From Actinomadura fibrosa (lineage in GTDB: Bacteria; Actinomycetota; Actinomycetes; Streptosporangiales; Streptosporangiaceae), in assembly GCF_900659615.1 (NCBI RefSeq), contig NZ_CAACUY010000011.1, positions 36,307 through 100,306 of the forward strand: 64,000 bases of DNA, given 5' to 3'. The notes below the pieces were generated by a model. The model was given only the letters and a program-made list of their open reading frames with translations, did no database searches and was not told the origin of the DNA. The first letter of the stretch is position 1, and every line of letters starts with the position of its first letter. This document shows positions 41,322 to 49,560 of this stretch, in pieces. A program made the translations under genes and the position numbers.

Positions 41322-43322
41322 TTATCCGATGGTCCGGTGCACGGTCTCCAGGGTGCTCGGGCCCGGTTCGGACGGTGCGATCCACGGGCCGGGGATGGAC
41401 GGGTCGAGGACGCCGTCCTCCACCCAGGCGAAGTCGCCCGCGAGGACGGCCCGCGCGAGCCTCGCGTCCGTCGCGTCCGTGTTGCGCCACAGTCCCTCGA
41501 AGAGCTCCTCCACGCGGACGCGGGCCTGCCGGCAGAACGCGTCCGCGAGCAGCACCGCGGACGGGCCAGGCTCCGTGGGCGTTCCGGATTCCACGGACGC
41601 TTCAGATTCAGCGGACGTTCCGGGCTCCGTGCGCGGTCCGGCGATCGGGCCCTCCGGTGACGCGTCGGCGTGCGCGCGGACGCACACGGCGCTCATCGCG
41701 TACAGCTCGGCGCCGATGTCGACCATGCGGCCGAGGAAGCCCTGCCGGTACTCCAGGCCGCCCTGCCAGCGTCCGGCCGCGTAGAAGATGGACCGCGCGA
41801 GCTTGCGGGACGCGCGCTCGACGTAGCGCAGGTGCTTGCCCAGCGGGCCGAACTCCGCGTACGAGTTCGGGCGCTGCCCGGCGCCGGTGACGAGCGTCGG
41901 GAACCAGCGCGCGTAGAAGCCGCCCGCCCGCGCCGCCGCCCGCGCCTTCTGCCCGGCGGAGGCGTCGGGGTCGATGACGTCCCCGGCGACCGACAGGTGC
42001 GCGTCCACCGCCTCGCGGGCGATGAGCAGGTGCATGATCTCGCTGGAGCCCTCGAAGATCCGGTTGATGCGCAGGTCGCGCAGCACCTGCTCGGCGGGCA
42101 CGCCGCGCTCGCCGCGGGCCGCGAGCGACGCGGCCGTCTCGTAGCCGCGGCCGCCGCGCAGCTGCACCAGCTCGTCGGCGACGCGGCAGGCCATCTCCGA
42201 CGACCACAGCTTGGCGAGCGCCGCCTCGATCCGGATGTCGTTGCGCTCGTCGTCGGCGAGCTGCCCGGACAGGTCGAGCACGGCCTCCATCGCGTAGGCG
42301 GTGGCGGTGATGAACGCGATCTTCTTGGAGACGGCCTCGTGCTCGCCGACGGGACGGCCCCACTGGACCCGCTCCCGGGACCACTCGCGGGCGATCTTCA
42401 CGGCCCACTTGCCGGCCGCGGCGCAGGTGGCGGGCAGCGACAGCCGTCCCGTGTTCAGCGTGGTCAGCGCGATCTTCAGGCCCGCGCCCTCCGTGCCGAT
42501 GAGGTTCGCGGCGGGGACGCGGACGTCGGCGAAGCGGGTGACGCCGTTCTCGATGCCGCGCAGCCCCATGAACGCGTTGCGGTGCTCGACGGTGATCCCG
42601 TCGGACGCCATGTCGACGATGAACGCGGAGATGCCGCCGCGGTGCCCGTCCGACTTCGGGACGCGCGCCATCACGACGACGAGGTCGGCGACCACGCCGT
42701 TCGTCGTCCACAGCTTGACGCCGTTCAGCACGTAGGAGTCGCCGTCGGGGACGGCCGTCGCGCGGAGCCGCGCCGGGTCGGAGCCGACGTCGGGCTCGGT
42801 GAGCAGGAACGCGCTGATCTCGCGGGCGCAGCGCGGCAGCCACGTCTCCTTCTGCTCGTCGGTGCCGAACAGCTTGACGGGCTGCGGGACGCCGATGGAC
42901 TGGTGCGCCGACAGCAGCGCGCCGAGCGCCGGGCTGACGGAGCCGACGACCATGAGCGCCCGCCCGTAGTAGTACTGGCTGAGCCCGAGCCCGCCGTACC
43001 GCTCGGGGACCTTCATGCCGAGCGCGCCGAGCGCCCGCAGGCCCTTGACGACCTCGTCGGGGATGCGGGACTCGCGCTCGATCAGCGCCGGATCGATCCT
43101 GGTGGCGCAGAACTCGGTGAGCCGGGCGAGGAACTCCTCGCCCTTGCGGCGCGCCTCGTCCTCGGGACGGGGGTGCGGGTGCAGGAGGTCGAGGCGGAAG
43201 TCGCCCAGGAAGAGCTGCTTTCCGAAGCTGGGCAGCCGCCATTCGGTCTCGCGCGCCTCTTCGGCGACCTTCCGGGCGGTCCGCTCGTCGACGGGACTCG
43301 GGCTGCGACTCGGCTGGCTCAT
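41322..43322 (-). CDS. Acyl-CoA dehydrogenase, long (VLCAD/ACAD9-like)
   Basis: 666 residues. Core motifs: FLLTEPDVGSDPARLRATA, YVLNGVKLWTTNG, and INRIFEGSSEIMH with catalytic base E424. An extra C-terminal domain of about 170 residues makes it the long VLCAD-like class, possibly membrane-associated, acting on long-chain acyl-CoA with FAD. Within that domain, a repeat-bearing stretch (PRTEPGTSAESEASVESG and onward, DNA 41560-41645) interrupts two predicted helices; it is Ser/Glu/Pro/Thr-rich and probably a disordered loop. It is divergent from the IclR regulator. Confidence 0.93.
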   Translation of the reverse strand: MSQPSRSPSPVDERTARKVAEEARETEWRLPSFGKQLFLGDFRLDLLHPHPRPEDEARRKGEEFLARLTEFCATRIDPALIERESRIPDEVVKGLRALGALGMKVPERYGGLGLSQYYYGRALMVVGSVSPALGALLSAHQSIGVPQPVKLFGTDEQKETWLPRCAREISAFLLTEPDVGSDPARLRATAVPDGDSYVLNGVKLWTTNGVVADLVVVMARVPKSDGHRGGISAFIVDMASDGITVEHRNAFMGLRGIENGVTRFADVRVPAANLIGTEGAGLKIALTTLNTGRLSLPATCAAAGKWAVKIAREWSRERVQWGRPVGEHEAVSKKIAFITATAYAMEAVLDLSGQLADDERNDIRIEAALAKLWSSEMACRVADELVQLRGGRGYETAASLAARGERGVPAEQVLRDLRINRIFEGSSEIMHLLIAREAVDAHLSVAGDVIDPDASAGQKARAAARAGGFYARWFPTLVTGAGQRPNSYAEFGPLGKHLRYVERASRKLARSIFYAAGRWQGGLEYRQGFLGRMVDIGAELYAMSAVCVRAHADASPEGPIAGPRTEPGTSAESEASVESGTPTEPGPSAVLLADAFCRQARVRVEELFEGLWRNTDATDARLARAVLAGDFAWVEDGVLDPSIPGPWIAPSEPGPSTLETVHRTIG

Positions 43323-43418
43323 GCCGGCTCCTTCGAAGCGACTTCCCTGTGCCCTGAAGTTACTCTCCGGTTGTACCTATGAGTAGTCCCGCGCGGCATT
43401 CTGGCGTGGCGTATGCGA

Positions 43419-43436
43419 TTCCGAGAGGTTCCGGAA
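43419..43436. promoter_or_regulatory. Dyad upstream of the IclR gene
   Basis: TTCCG-N8-CGGAA within an imperfect longer GATTCCG/CGGAAAATC symmetry, between the divergent acyl-CoA dehydrogenase and IclR genes. Its size and TTCC/GGAA ends resemble IclR-family operators. Confidence 0.4.
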
Positions 43437-43528
43437 AATCGCCCCAGACGGGCACGGAAAGTGGTCCAATGGTGCGGATATCGCCGACGGCCTTGACCCG
43501 ACCGGGCCAGAGGGGTTCGCTGTGCGTG

Positions 43529-44284
43529 ATGGACGAGACACGCAGACCCACCCTCATCGCCTCAGTGCAGCGCGCACTGCGGCTGATGGAGGTCGTCGCG
43601 TCGCATCCGAGCGGGGCTCCCGCCAAGCAGCTCGCCCGCGAGGCGGGCCTCCCCCTCGCCACCGCCTACCACCTGCTGCGCACGCTCGCCCATGAGGGCT
43701 ACGCGACGCGGCTGTCCGACGGCGTGTGGGTGCTCGGCGAGCGCGTCCAGGAACTGCACGGCCGCAGCCGGGCGCAGCAGCTGCTCGCCGCCGTCCGGCC
43801 GACGCTGTCCGCCCTGCGGGACGAGCTCGGCGTCGCGGTGTACTTCGGCATGCGGATCGACGGTGAGATCCGCGTCATCGACATCGCCGACGGCCCGCGC
43901 ACCCCGCGCGTCGACCTCGGCGTCGGGTTCGAGGACGCCGCGCACGCGACCGCGCTCGGCAAGTGCGTGCTCAGCCAGCTCGACGACGACCACCGCCGCG
44001 ACCACCTGGCCCGGCACCCGCTCGTCGACCTGACCCCGCACACCATCACCGAGCCGCGCCGCCTGCTGCGGGCGCTCAGCACGCCCGGCGGCCTCTCGCT
44101 CGACCACGAGGAGTACGCCCTCGGCACCGGCTGCGCCGCCGTCCCGGTCACCGACGCGACCGGCGCCGTCGGCGCGCTGGCGATCTCCTGCCGGCCGGGC
44201 CGGCTGCCGCGCATCCAGGCGTCCGCGCACCGGCTCCGCGACACCGCCGAACGGATCCAGCGCACCCTGGCGCTCGCCACCTGA
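43529..44284 (+). CDS. IclR-family transcriptional regulator
   Basis: 251 residues. N-terminal winged helix with ASVQRALRLMEVVASHPSGAPAKQLAREAGLPLATAYHLLRTLAHEGY and a C-terminal ligand domain containing VDLGVGFEDAAHATALGKCVLSQL and GCAAVPVTDATGAVGALAIS, standard IclR. ATG 43529 and GTG 43526 are both possible; AGAGGGG lies 10-13 bases upstream. It is divergent from the long acyl-CoA dehydrogenase and convergent with enoyl-CoA hydratase, so it is a candidate controller of fatty-acid breakdown here. Confidence 0.9.
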   Translation: MDETRRPTLIASVQRALRLMEVVASHPSGAPAKQLAREAGLPLATAYHLLRTLAHEGYATRLSDGVWVLGERVQELHGRSRAQQLLAAVRPTLSALRDELGVAVYFGMRIDGEIRVIDIADGPRTPRVDLGVGFEDAAHATALGKCVLSQLDDDHRRDHLARHPLVDLTPHTITEPRRLLRALSTPGGLSLDHEEYALGTGCAAVPVTDATGAVGALAISCRPGRLPRIQASAHRLRDTAERIQRTLALAT

Positions 44285-44319
44285 CGGCCGGCGGCTGATC
44301 CGCCCTTTCCGACGGGCGC

Positions 44320-45114
44320 CTAACGGCCCTGGAACTCGGGGTCGCGTCCTTCCAGGAAGGCCGTGATGCCCTCCTTGGCGTCCTCGGTGGCGGCGAGCTC
44401 CACCAGTTCCGAGAGCAGGTGGGCGACCTGGTCCTCCAGCGGGAGGCCCTCGATCGCGAAGAACGCGTCCCGCCCGCGCCGCAGCCCGAGCGGGCTCTTG
44501 GACGCGATGGCGCGGGCCAGCTCGTCGACCCGGGCGTCCAGTTCGGCGCGCGGGACGACCTCGGTGACGAGCCCGATCTCGCGTCCCTCGGCGGCCGTGA
44601 TCCGCGTCCCCGTGTAGTAGAGCTTGAACGCCTGCTTGGGCGGCACGTTCCGGTTGATGATGGCCATGATCATCATGGGCCAGAGCCCGACGTTGACCTC
44701 CGGCGTGCCGAGCGTGACGTCGTCGGCCGCGATCACGAGGTCGCAGGCGGCCGCGAGCCCGAGCCCGCCCGCGACGGCGTGCCCGGCGAGCCGCGCGATG
44801 ATCGGCTTGCCCAGCTTCGGGAACGCGGTGAACAGCCGGAACGGGGCGCTGGCGCGGATCGCGCCGGCGTCCGCCACCGACCGGCCGCCGGCCTGCGCGG
44901 CGCCGAGCCCGCCGAGGTCGGCCCCGGCACAGAAGGCCCGCTCACCGGCGCCGGTGAGCACCGCGACCCGCACGCCGTCGTCGGCCTTCAGCCGCTCGAA
45001 CGCGTCGAGCAGCTCGTCGATCATCTGGTCGCTGAGCGCGTTGCGCGCCGCGGGACGGTCCAGCGTGATCCGCGCGACCCGGTCGGCGACCTCGTAGCGG
45101 ATCGTCTCGTACAT
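44320..45114 (-). CDS. Enoyl-CoA hydratase/isomerase
   Basis: 264 residues of the crotonase fold. The oxyanion hole comes from FCAGADLGGLG and KPIIARLAGHAVAGGLGLAAACDLVIAADDVTLGTPEVNVGL; the Glu in PEVNVGLWP is in the usual catalytic place while the first catalytic Glu position is occupied by Ala/Gly (AVAGGLG), so hydratase activity is not certain and isomerase or another crotonase reaction is possible. GGAAGGTGG precedes ATG 45114. It lies downstream of thiolase in the same direction, but a hairpin separates them. Confidence 0.88.
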   Translation of the reverse strand: MYETIRYEVADRVARITLDRPAARNALSDQMIDELLDAFERLKADDGVRVAVLTGAGERAFCAGADLGGLGAAQAGGRSVADAGAIRASAPFRLFTAFPKLGKPIIARLAGHAVAGGLGLAAACDLVIAADDVTLGTPEVNVGLWPMMIMAIINRNVPPKQAFKLYYTGTRITAAEGREIGLVTEVVPRAELDARVDELARAIASKSPLGLRRGRDAFFAIEGLPLEDQVAHLLSELVELAATEDAKEGITAFLEGRDPEFQGR

Positions 45115-45167
45115 GGTGCGGCCACCTTCCCCGGGCGCGCTCCGCGCCCGGCCGTCCGGCACGACCT

Positions 45168-45194
45168 GGCCCCCGGTGCGCGGCACCGGGGGCC
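45168..45194 (-). terminator. Terminator between thiolase and enoyl-CoA hydratase
   Basis: Perfect 12-bp stem GGCCCCCGGTGC / GCACCGGGGGCC with a three-base loop, 21 bases after the thiolase stop. It may end or attenuate transcription before the hydratase gene. Confidence 0.75.
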
Positions 45195-45215
45195 GGATTC
45201 ACGGGAGTGGCTCCG

Positions 45216-46361
45216 TCAGAGCCGCTCGATGATCGTCGCGTTGGCCTGGCCGCCGCCCTCGCACATGGTCTGGAGGCCGTAGCGGCCGCCGGTGCGCTCC
45301 AGCTCGTGGAGGAGCTTGGTCATGAGGACGCCGCCGGTGGCGCCCAGCGGGTGGCCGAGCGCGATGGCGCCGCCGTTCGGGTTGGTCTTCTCCAGCGACG
45401 CGCCGGTGTCCTTGGCCCAGGCCATGGGCACCGGGGCGAACGCCTCGTTCACCTCGAAGACGTCGATGTCGTCGATCTTCAGGCCGCTGCGGGACAGCGC
45501 CTTCTCGGTCGCCGGGATCGGGCCGGTCAGCATGTAGACCGGGTCCGAGCCGCAGATCGCGAGCGTGTGGATGCGGGCCCGCGGGGTGAGGTTGTACCGC
45601 TTGACGGCCTCCTCGGAGGCGATCATCACGGCGGACGCGCCGACGGAGATCTGCGAGGCGACGGCGGCGGTGAGGTCCCAGCCCTCGCGCAGCGGCTTGA
45701 GCTCCGCCATCTTCTCCAGCGAGGTGTCGGGACGGGCGCCCTCGTCCTGGCTCAGCCCGGCGATGGGCGCGATCTCCCGGTCGAAGTAGCCGGCCTCGAT
45801 GGCCTTGCTCGCGCGCTGGTGGCTCGCGAGCGCGAACTCCTCCAGGTCCTGGCGCTTGAACCCCCACTTCTCGGCCATGAGCTGGGCGCCGCGGAACTGG
45901 GAGATCTCCTGCATGCCGTAGCGCTCGGCCCAGCCCTCGCCGTACGGGAAGGGCATGCCCTTCTCCAGGGCCATGGCGACGGACGACCCCATGGGGACGA
46001 TCGCCATCTGCTCCACGCCGGAGGCGACGACGAGGTCCTGGGTGCCGGACAGCACGCCCTGCGCGGCGAAGTGGATCGCCTGCTGGGACGAGCCGCACTG
46101 GCGGTCGATGGTCACGCCGGGCACGCTCTCGGGGAGGCCGGCGGACAGCCACGCCGTGCGCGCGATGTCGAGGGACTGCGGGCCGACCTGCATGACGCAG
46201 CCCATGATGACGTCCTCGACCGCGGACGGGTCGGCGCCCGTGCGGTTCACGAGTTCCTTGAGCACGTGCGCCCCGAGGTCGGCGGGGTGCACGTCCTTGA
46301 GGGCGCCCTTCTTCGTACCGACGGGGGTACGGACCGCGCCGACGATGTACGCCTCGGCCAC
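45216..46361 (-). CDS. Acetyl-CoA C-acyltransferase (thiolase)
   Basis: 381 residues. Nucleophile C89 in DRQCGSSQQ, H337 in LGHPLGATG and C367 in MCEGGGQAN, the complete thiolase triad. The start AEAYIVGAVRTPVGTKKGAL is usual. The variant GSSQQ following the nucleophile is frequent in steroid/long-chain thiolases of actinomycetes (FadA5/6-like). It joins or splits acetyl-CoA and acyl-CoA in the last step of beta-oxidation. A dyad upstream suggests local repression. Confidence 0.94.
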   Translation of the reverse strand: MAEAYIVGAVRTPVGTKKGALKDVHPADLGAHVLKELVNRTGADPSAVEDVIMGCVMQVGPQSLDIARTAWLSAGLPESVPGVTIDRQCGSSQQAIHFAAQGVLSGTQDLVVASGVEQMAIVPMGSSVAMALEKGMPFPYGEGWAERYGMQEISQFRGAQLMAEKWGFKRQDLEEFALASHQRASKAIEAGYFDREIAPIAGLSQDEGARPDTSLEKMAELKPLREGWDLTAAVASQISVGASAVMIASEEAVKRYNLTPRARIHTLAICGSDPVYMLTGPIPATEKALSRSGLKIDDIDVFEVNEAFAPVPMAWAKDTGASLEKTNPNGGAIALGHPLGATGGVLMTKLLHELERTGGRYGLQTMCEGGGQANATIIERL

Positions 46362-46399
46362 TACGCCTCCAAAAGCTGGGGTCTGGGTTCCGTCCCGAA

Positions 46400-46416
46400 A
46401 CCGAGTGAGATTCGGT
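46400..46416. promoter_or_regulatory. Dyad upstream of thiolase
   Basis: ACCGA-N7-TCGGT lies about 40 bases before the thiolase start, next to GGTCAGTCAG direct repeats and a TAATCT -10-like box on the minus strand (complement of 46428-46433). It could be a repressor site for fatty-acid genes. Confidence 0.4.
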
Positions 46417-46560
46417 CAGTCAGTATGAGATTACATCGCCCACGGCGCAACGCCATGTGAGCTGGGTCTCGGGAAACCCCTGCGGGCACGGTAGCCCACG
46501 CCCCGGGCCGAGCGGTTTATCCACGCTCGGCGGGACGGCGCTCGGCAGCCGCCGGGCGGT

Positions 46561-48603
46561 CTAGCTGCGCTGGGAGCCGCCGGCCGGTTCGGCGTGGACC
46601 TCGCGGCCGTCCGCCTCGTCGCCGAGGGAGGCGCGGGCCAGCCGGGCCAGCACGTCCGCGAGCTCCGGGTGCTCGCCGGGCGACCAGCCGTCCAGGTGCT
46701 CGGCGAGGCCCTCGCGCCGGGCCGTGAACAGCCGCTCGGCGGCCTCCTCGCCGGTGTCGGTGATGGTGAGCGTCCCGTCGTGCCGGACGACGAACCCCGC
46801 GTGGACGAGCCGGTCCACGTAGGGCCGCCCCTGCTCGACGGGCACGCCCGCGCGCTCGGCGAGGACGTCCCCGCGGACGCTGCCGTCCTTGGCGATGCGG
46901 CACAGCGCCCACATGCTGCCCGCGGGCAGGTTCACGCCGGACACCGCGCCGAGCCGCTCGTACAGCTCCAGCGCGCCCGCGTCCCTGCGCATGAGCTCGC
47001 TGAGGGCCCGCTCGATCTCGTGCCGGGACGAGCGGACCGTGGGCGCCCCGCCGAACCCCTCGCCGTAGTCGGGCGCGCTGGAGGTCGCCCGGAGCGGCAC
47101 CTCGCGCAGGAACCACGTCAGCACGAACGCGACCGCGGCCACCGGAACGGCCCACAGGAACACCGTGTCGATGGACTGGGCGTAGGCGTGCAGCACGCCG
47201 TCCTTGACCTGCCCCGGGTATCTGTCGAGCAGCTTGGGGTTGCCCTGGACGGCGGCGGGATCGAACCCGGGCGGCAGCATCCGGTCCTTGGCGAGGTCCT
47301 CGACGTGGGCGGCGAGCCGGTTGCTGAAGACCGACCCGAACACCGCGACGCCGAACGAGCCGCCGATCTGCCGGAAGAACGTCACGCCGGACGTGGCGGA
47401 CCCGAGGTCGCCGTACGAGACGGTGTTCTGCACGGCGATGACGAGGACCTGCATCACCAGGCCGAGCCCGAAGCCGAGCAGCGCGAACCGCAGGCTCATC
47501 GACAGCGTGGAGGAGTCCTCGTCGAGCCGCGAGCACAGGAACAGCGCCGCCGCGATGATCGGGGTGCCGACCAGGGGATAGACCTTGTAGCGGCCGAACT
47601 TGCTGATGAGCTGGCCGGACGCGATCGAGCTGGCCAGCATGCCGAGCATCATCGGGAGCAGGTGGACGCCCGACAGGGTCGGCGACACCCCGTGCACGAC
47701 CTGGAGGAAGATCGGCAGGAACGTCAGCGCGCCGAACATCGCGAAGCCGACGACGAAGCTGATCGCGGAGCTCAGCGAGAACACCGAGCTCGCGAACAGC
47801 CGCGGCGGCATGATCGGCTCGGCGGCGCGCTGCTCCACGGCGATCCACACCGCGATCAGCACGACCGAGCCGGCGCCGAGCGCGATGATCTGCGGGGAGA
47901 TCCAGTCGTAGGTCGTCCCGCCCCAGGTGGTCATCAGCACCAGGCCGACCGCCCAGCCGACGATCAGCAGCGTGCCGAGGTAGTCGATGCGGTGCCGCTC
48001 GCGCTCGCCGGCGGTGTGCAGCACGGCGGCGATCACGATCAGCGCGAGGATCCCGATCGGCACGTTGATGTAGAACACCCAGCGCCACGACAGGTTGTCG
48101 ACGAACCAGCCGCCGAGCAGCGGCCCGCACACGCTCGCCACGCCGAACACGGCGCCGAACAGGCCCTGGAAGCGGCCCCGCTCGCGCGGCGGGACGACGT
48201 CCCCGACGATCGCGACGACCAGCACCATGAGCCCGCCGCCGCCGAGGCCCTGGAGCGCCCGGAACATGATCAGCTCGCTCATGCCCTGGGCGAGGCCGCA
48301 CAGCGCCGAGCCGATCAGGAAGATGACGATCGAGGTCTGGAACAGCCGCTTGCGGCCGTACTGGTCGCCGAGCTTGCCCCACAGCGGCGTCGAGGCCGTC
48401 GAGGCCAGCAGGTACGCGGTGACGACCCACGACAGGTGGTTGAGGCCGCCGAGGTCGCTGACGATCGTCGGCAGGGCGGTGGAGACGATCGTCTGGTCCA
48501 GCGCGGCGAGCAGCATCGCCAGCATGAGCGCGCCGAGGATGACGTACAGGTCCCTGCCCTTCGGCATGGCCCGCTCGTCCCGCGCCGCCGTGTCCGCCGT
48601 CAT
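46561..48603 (-). CDS. DHA2-type MFS transporter with C-terminal winged-helix domain
   Basis: 680 residues. Residues 1-520 are a 14-helix drug:H+ antiporter (EmrB/QacA type): LDQTIVSTALPTIVSDLGG, motif A GKLGDQYGRKRLF, and FVDNLSWRWVFYINVPIG. After the last helix (VPVAAVAFVLTWFL) come about 150 cytoplasmic residues with RHEIERALSELMRR, GDVLAERAGVPVEQGRPYVDRLVHAGFVVRHDGTLTITDTG, which reads as a MarR-like winged helix, followed by an acidic tail. GAGGGGGCGG precedes ATG 48603. The attached domain could gate transport or sense substrate; DNA binding at the membrane is also possible. Confidence 0.9.
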   Translation of the reverse strand: MTADTAARDERAMPKGRDLYVILGALMLAMLLAALDQTIVSTALPTIVSDLGGLNHLSWVVTAYLLASTASTPLWGKLGDQYGRKRLFQTSIVIFLIGSALCGLAQGMSELIMFRALQGLGGGGLMVLVVAIVGDVVPPRERGRFQGLFGAVFGVASVCGPLLGGWFVDNLSWRWVFYINVPIGILALIVIAAVLHTAGERERHRIDYLGTLLIVGWAVGLVLMTTWGGTTYDWISPQIIALGAGSVVLIAVWIAVEQRAAEPIMPPRLFASSVFSLSSAISFVVGFAMFGALTFLPIFLQVVHGVSPTLSGVHLLPMMLGMLASSIASGQLISKFGRYKVYPLVGTPIIAAALFLCSRLDEDSSTLSMSLRFALLGFGLGLVMQVLVIAVQNTVSYGDLGSATSGVTFFRQIGGSFGVAVFGSVFSNRLAAHVEDLAKDRMLPPGFDPAAVQGNPKLLDRYPGQVKDGVLHAYAQSIDTVFLWAVPVAAVAFVLTWFLREVPLRATSSAPDYGEGFGGAPTVRSSRHEIERALSELMRRDAGALELYERLGAVSGVNLPAGSMWALCRIAKDGSVRGDVLAERAGVPVEQGRPYVDRLVHAGFVVRHDGTLTITDTGEEAAERLFTARREGLAEHLDGWSPGEHPELADVLARLARASLGDEADGREVHAEPAGGSQRS

Positions 48604-48650
48604 CGTCCGCCCCCTCACCCCGTCCGCACCGGGGGGAGGCCTACCCAGGA

Positions 48651-48692
48651 CCCGGGCGAGATCACCGCGAGCGCGGCGCGGTCTCGCCCGGG
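48651..48692 (-). terminator. Terminator downstream of the 132-residue protein gene
   Basis: CCCGGGCGAGA pairs perfectly with TCTCGCCCGGG (11 bp) around a 20-base GC-rich loop. Confidence 0.65.
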
Positions 48693-48698
48693 CGATGA

Positions 48699-49097
48699 TC
48701 AGCGGACGACGTCCTTGGCGACCTTGGCCGCGCCGAGGGCGGCCGCGCCGCCCGCGACGCCGACGGCCCCGGCCGACACCCAGATCGGCAGGCCGGCGCG
48801 GGTGCGGACGCCGCTGACGGTGTCGAGGCCGTCCACGGCGAGGCCGATCCGGGCCCACAGGCGGCGCCCGGACGGGTCGCTGAGCAGGTATCCGGCGCCG
48901 AGCGCGATCTCCCGCGCCGCGAACATGCGGGTCACGTAGTCGCGGCCGGTGTCGGCGCCGCGGCCGAGCCCGAGGAGCCGGACGGTCAGCTTCGGCGCGG
49001 CGAGCGCCGCGAGCCCGAGCGCGACCCGTCCGCGGGCCAGGTTGAGCATGAGGTCGTCCAGCCGGTCACGGCCGCCTGTTTCCTTCGCGTCTGCCAC
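48699..49097 (-). CDS. Hypothetical membrane-associated protein
   Basis: 132 residues from a GTG at 49097 (another GTG lies at 49136). It contains ARGRVALGLAALAAPKLTVRLLGLG, REIALGAGYLLSDPSGRRLWARIGLAVDGLDT, and a C-terminal hydrophobic stretch IWVSAGAVGVAGGAAALGAAK. Similar small proteins with RxALG and DxxDxxxG sequences occur throughout actinomycetes as hypothetical proteins. Two weak membrane segments are likely. No ribosome-binding site of quality is visible. Function unknown. Confidence 0.7.
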   Translation of the reverse strand: MADAKETGGRDRLDDLMLNLARGRVALGLAALAAPKLTVRLLGLGRGADTGRDYVTRMFAAREIALGAGYLLSDPSGRRLWARIGLAVDGLDTVSGVRTRAGLPIWVSAGAVGVAGGAAALGAAKVAKDVVR

Positions 49098-49206
49098 ATC
49101 CGGGAGCGTAGCGGGACTCCCCCCGCCGGGCGGCACGGGGGTAACCCGGGCCTTACCCGTCTATGGTTCAGGGAGGCGGCACTCCTCCCTCGGAACGAAG
49201 GTGGCC

Positions 49207-49368
49207 ATGGAAGGCATCCTCAGCCTCATCGTCGTGTCACTTCTCGCCGCGTTCTGCGTGCGCTGGGCCGCGATCCGGCTGCGGATCCCCGCGCCGACCC
49301 GGGTCGCGGTGATCACGGTGTTCGTGCTGGTCGTCGGCGCCCTCTACGGCCAGCACCTCAACGCCTGA
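49207..49368 (+). CDS. 53-residue two-helix membrane protein
   Basis: Starts MEGILSLIVVSLLAAFCVRW, a first membrane helix, then a short basic turn (RLRIPAP) and a second helix TRVAVITVFVLVVGALYG. GAAGG lies five bases before the ATG; a GTG at 49201 is another start. The positive turn puts both ends outside by the positive-inside rule. It is divergent from the 132-residue gene and followed by a GC-rich minisatellite. Function unknown. Confidence 0.65.
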   Translation: MEGILSLIVVSLLAAFCVRWAAIRLRIPAPTRVAVITVFVLVVGALYGQHLNA

Positions 49369-49377
49369 GCCCCCGCG

Positions 49378-49450
49378 CACGGCGCGGGCACGGCGCCGGC
49401 ACGGCGCCCGGCGCGGCGCGGGCACGGCGCAGGCACGGCGCCCGGCGCGG
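49378..49450. repeat. GC-rich minisatellite
   Basis: Five imperfect copies of an 11-base unit GCACGGCGCNG, two of them extended, directly follow the small membrane-protein gene. The self-complementary GGCGCC cores could form hairpins. Confidence 0.75.
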
Positions 49451-49560
49451 ACCGTCCCAGCGTCCCGGCTGAGATTTTCCGGCGCCGGGAACCGAACTTC
49501 CTCCCTCCAGGGGGAGTCATATCTGGCGAAACCGGCCTCACGCCCCGAGGGAGTGCCCCC

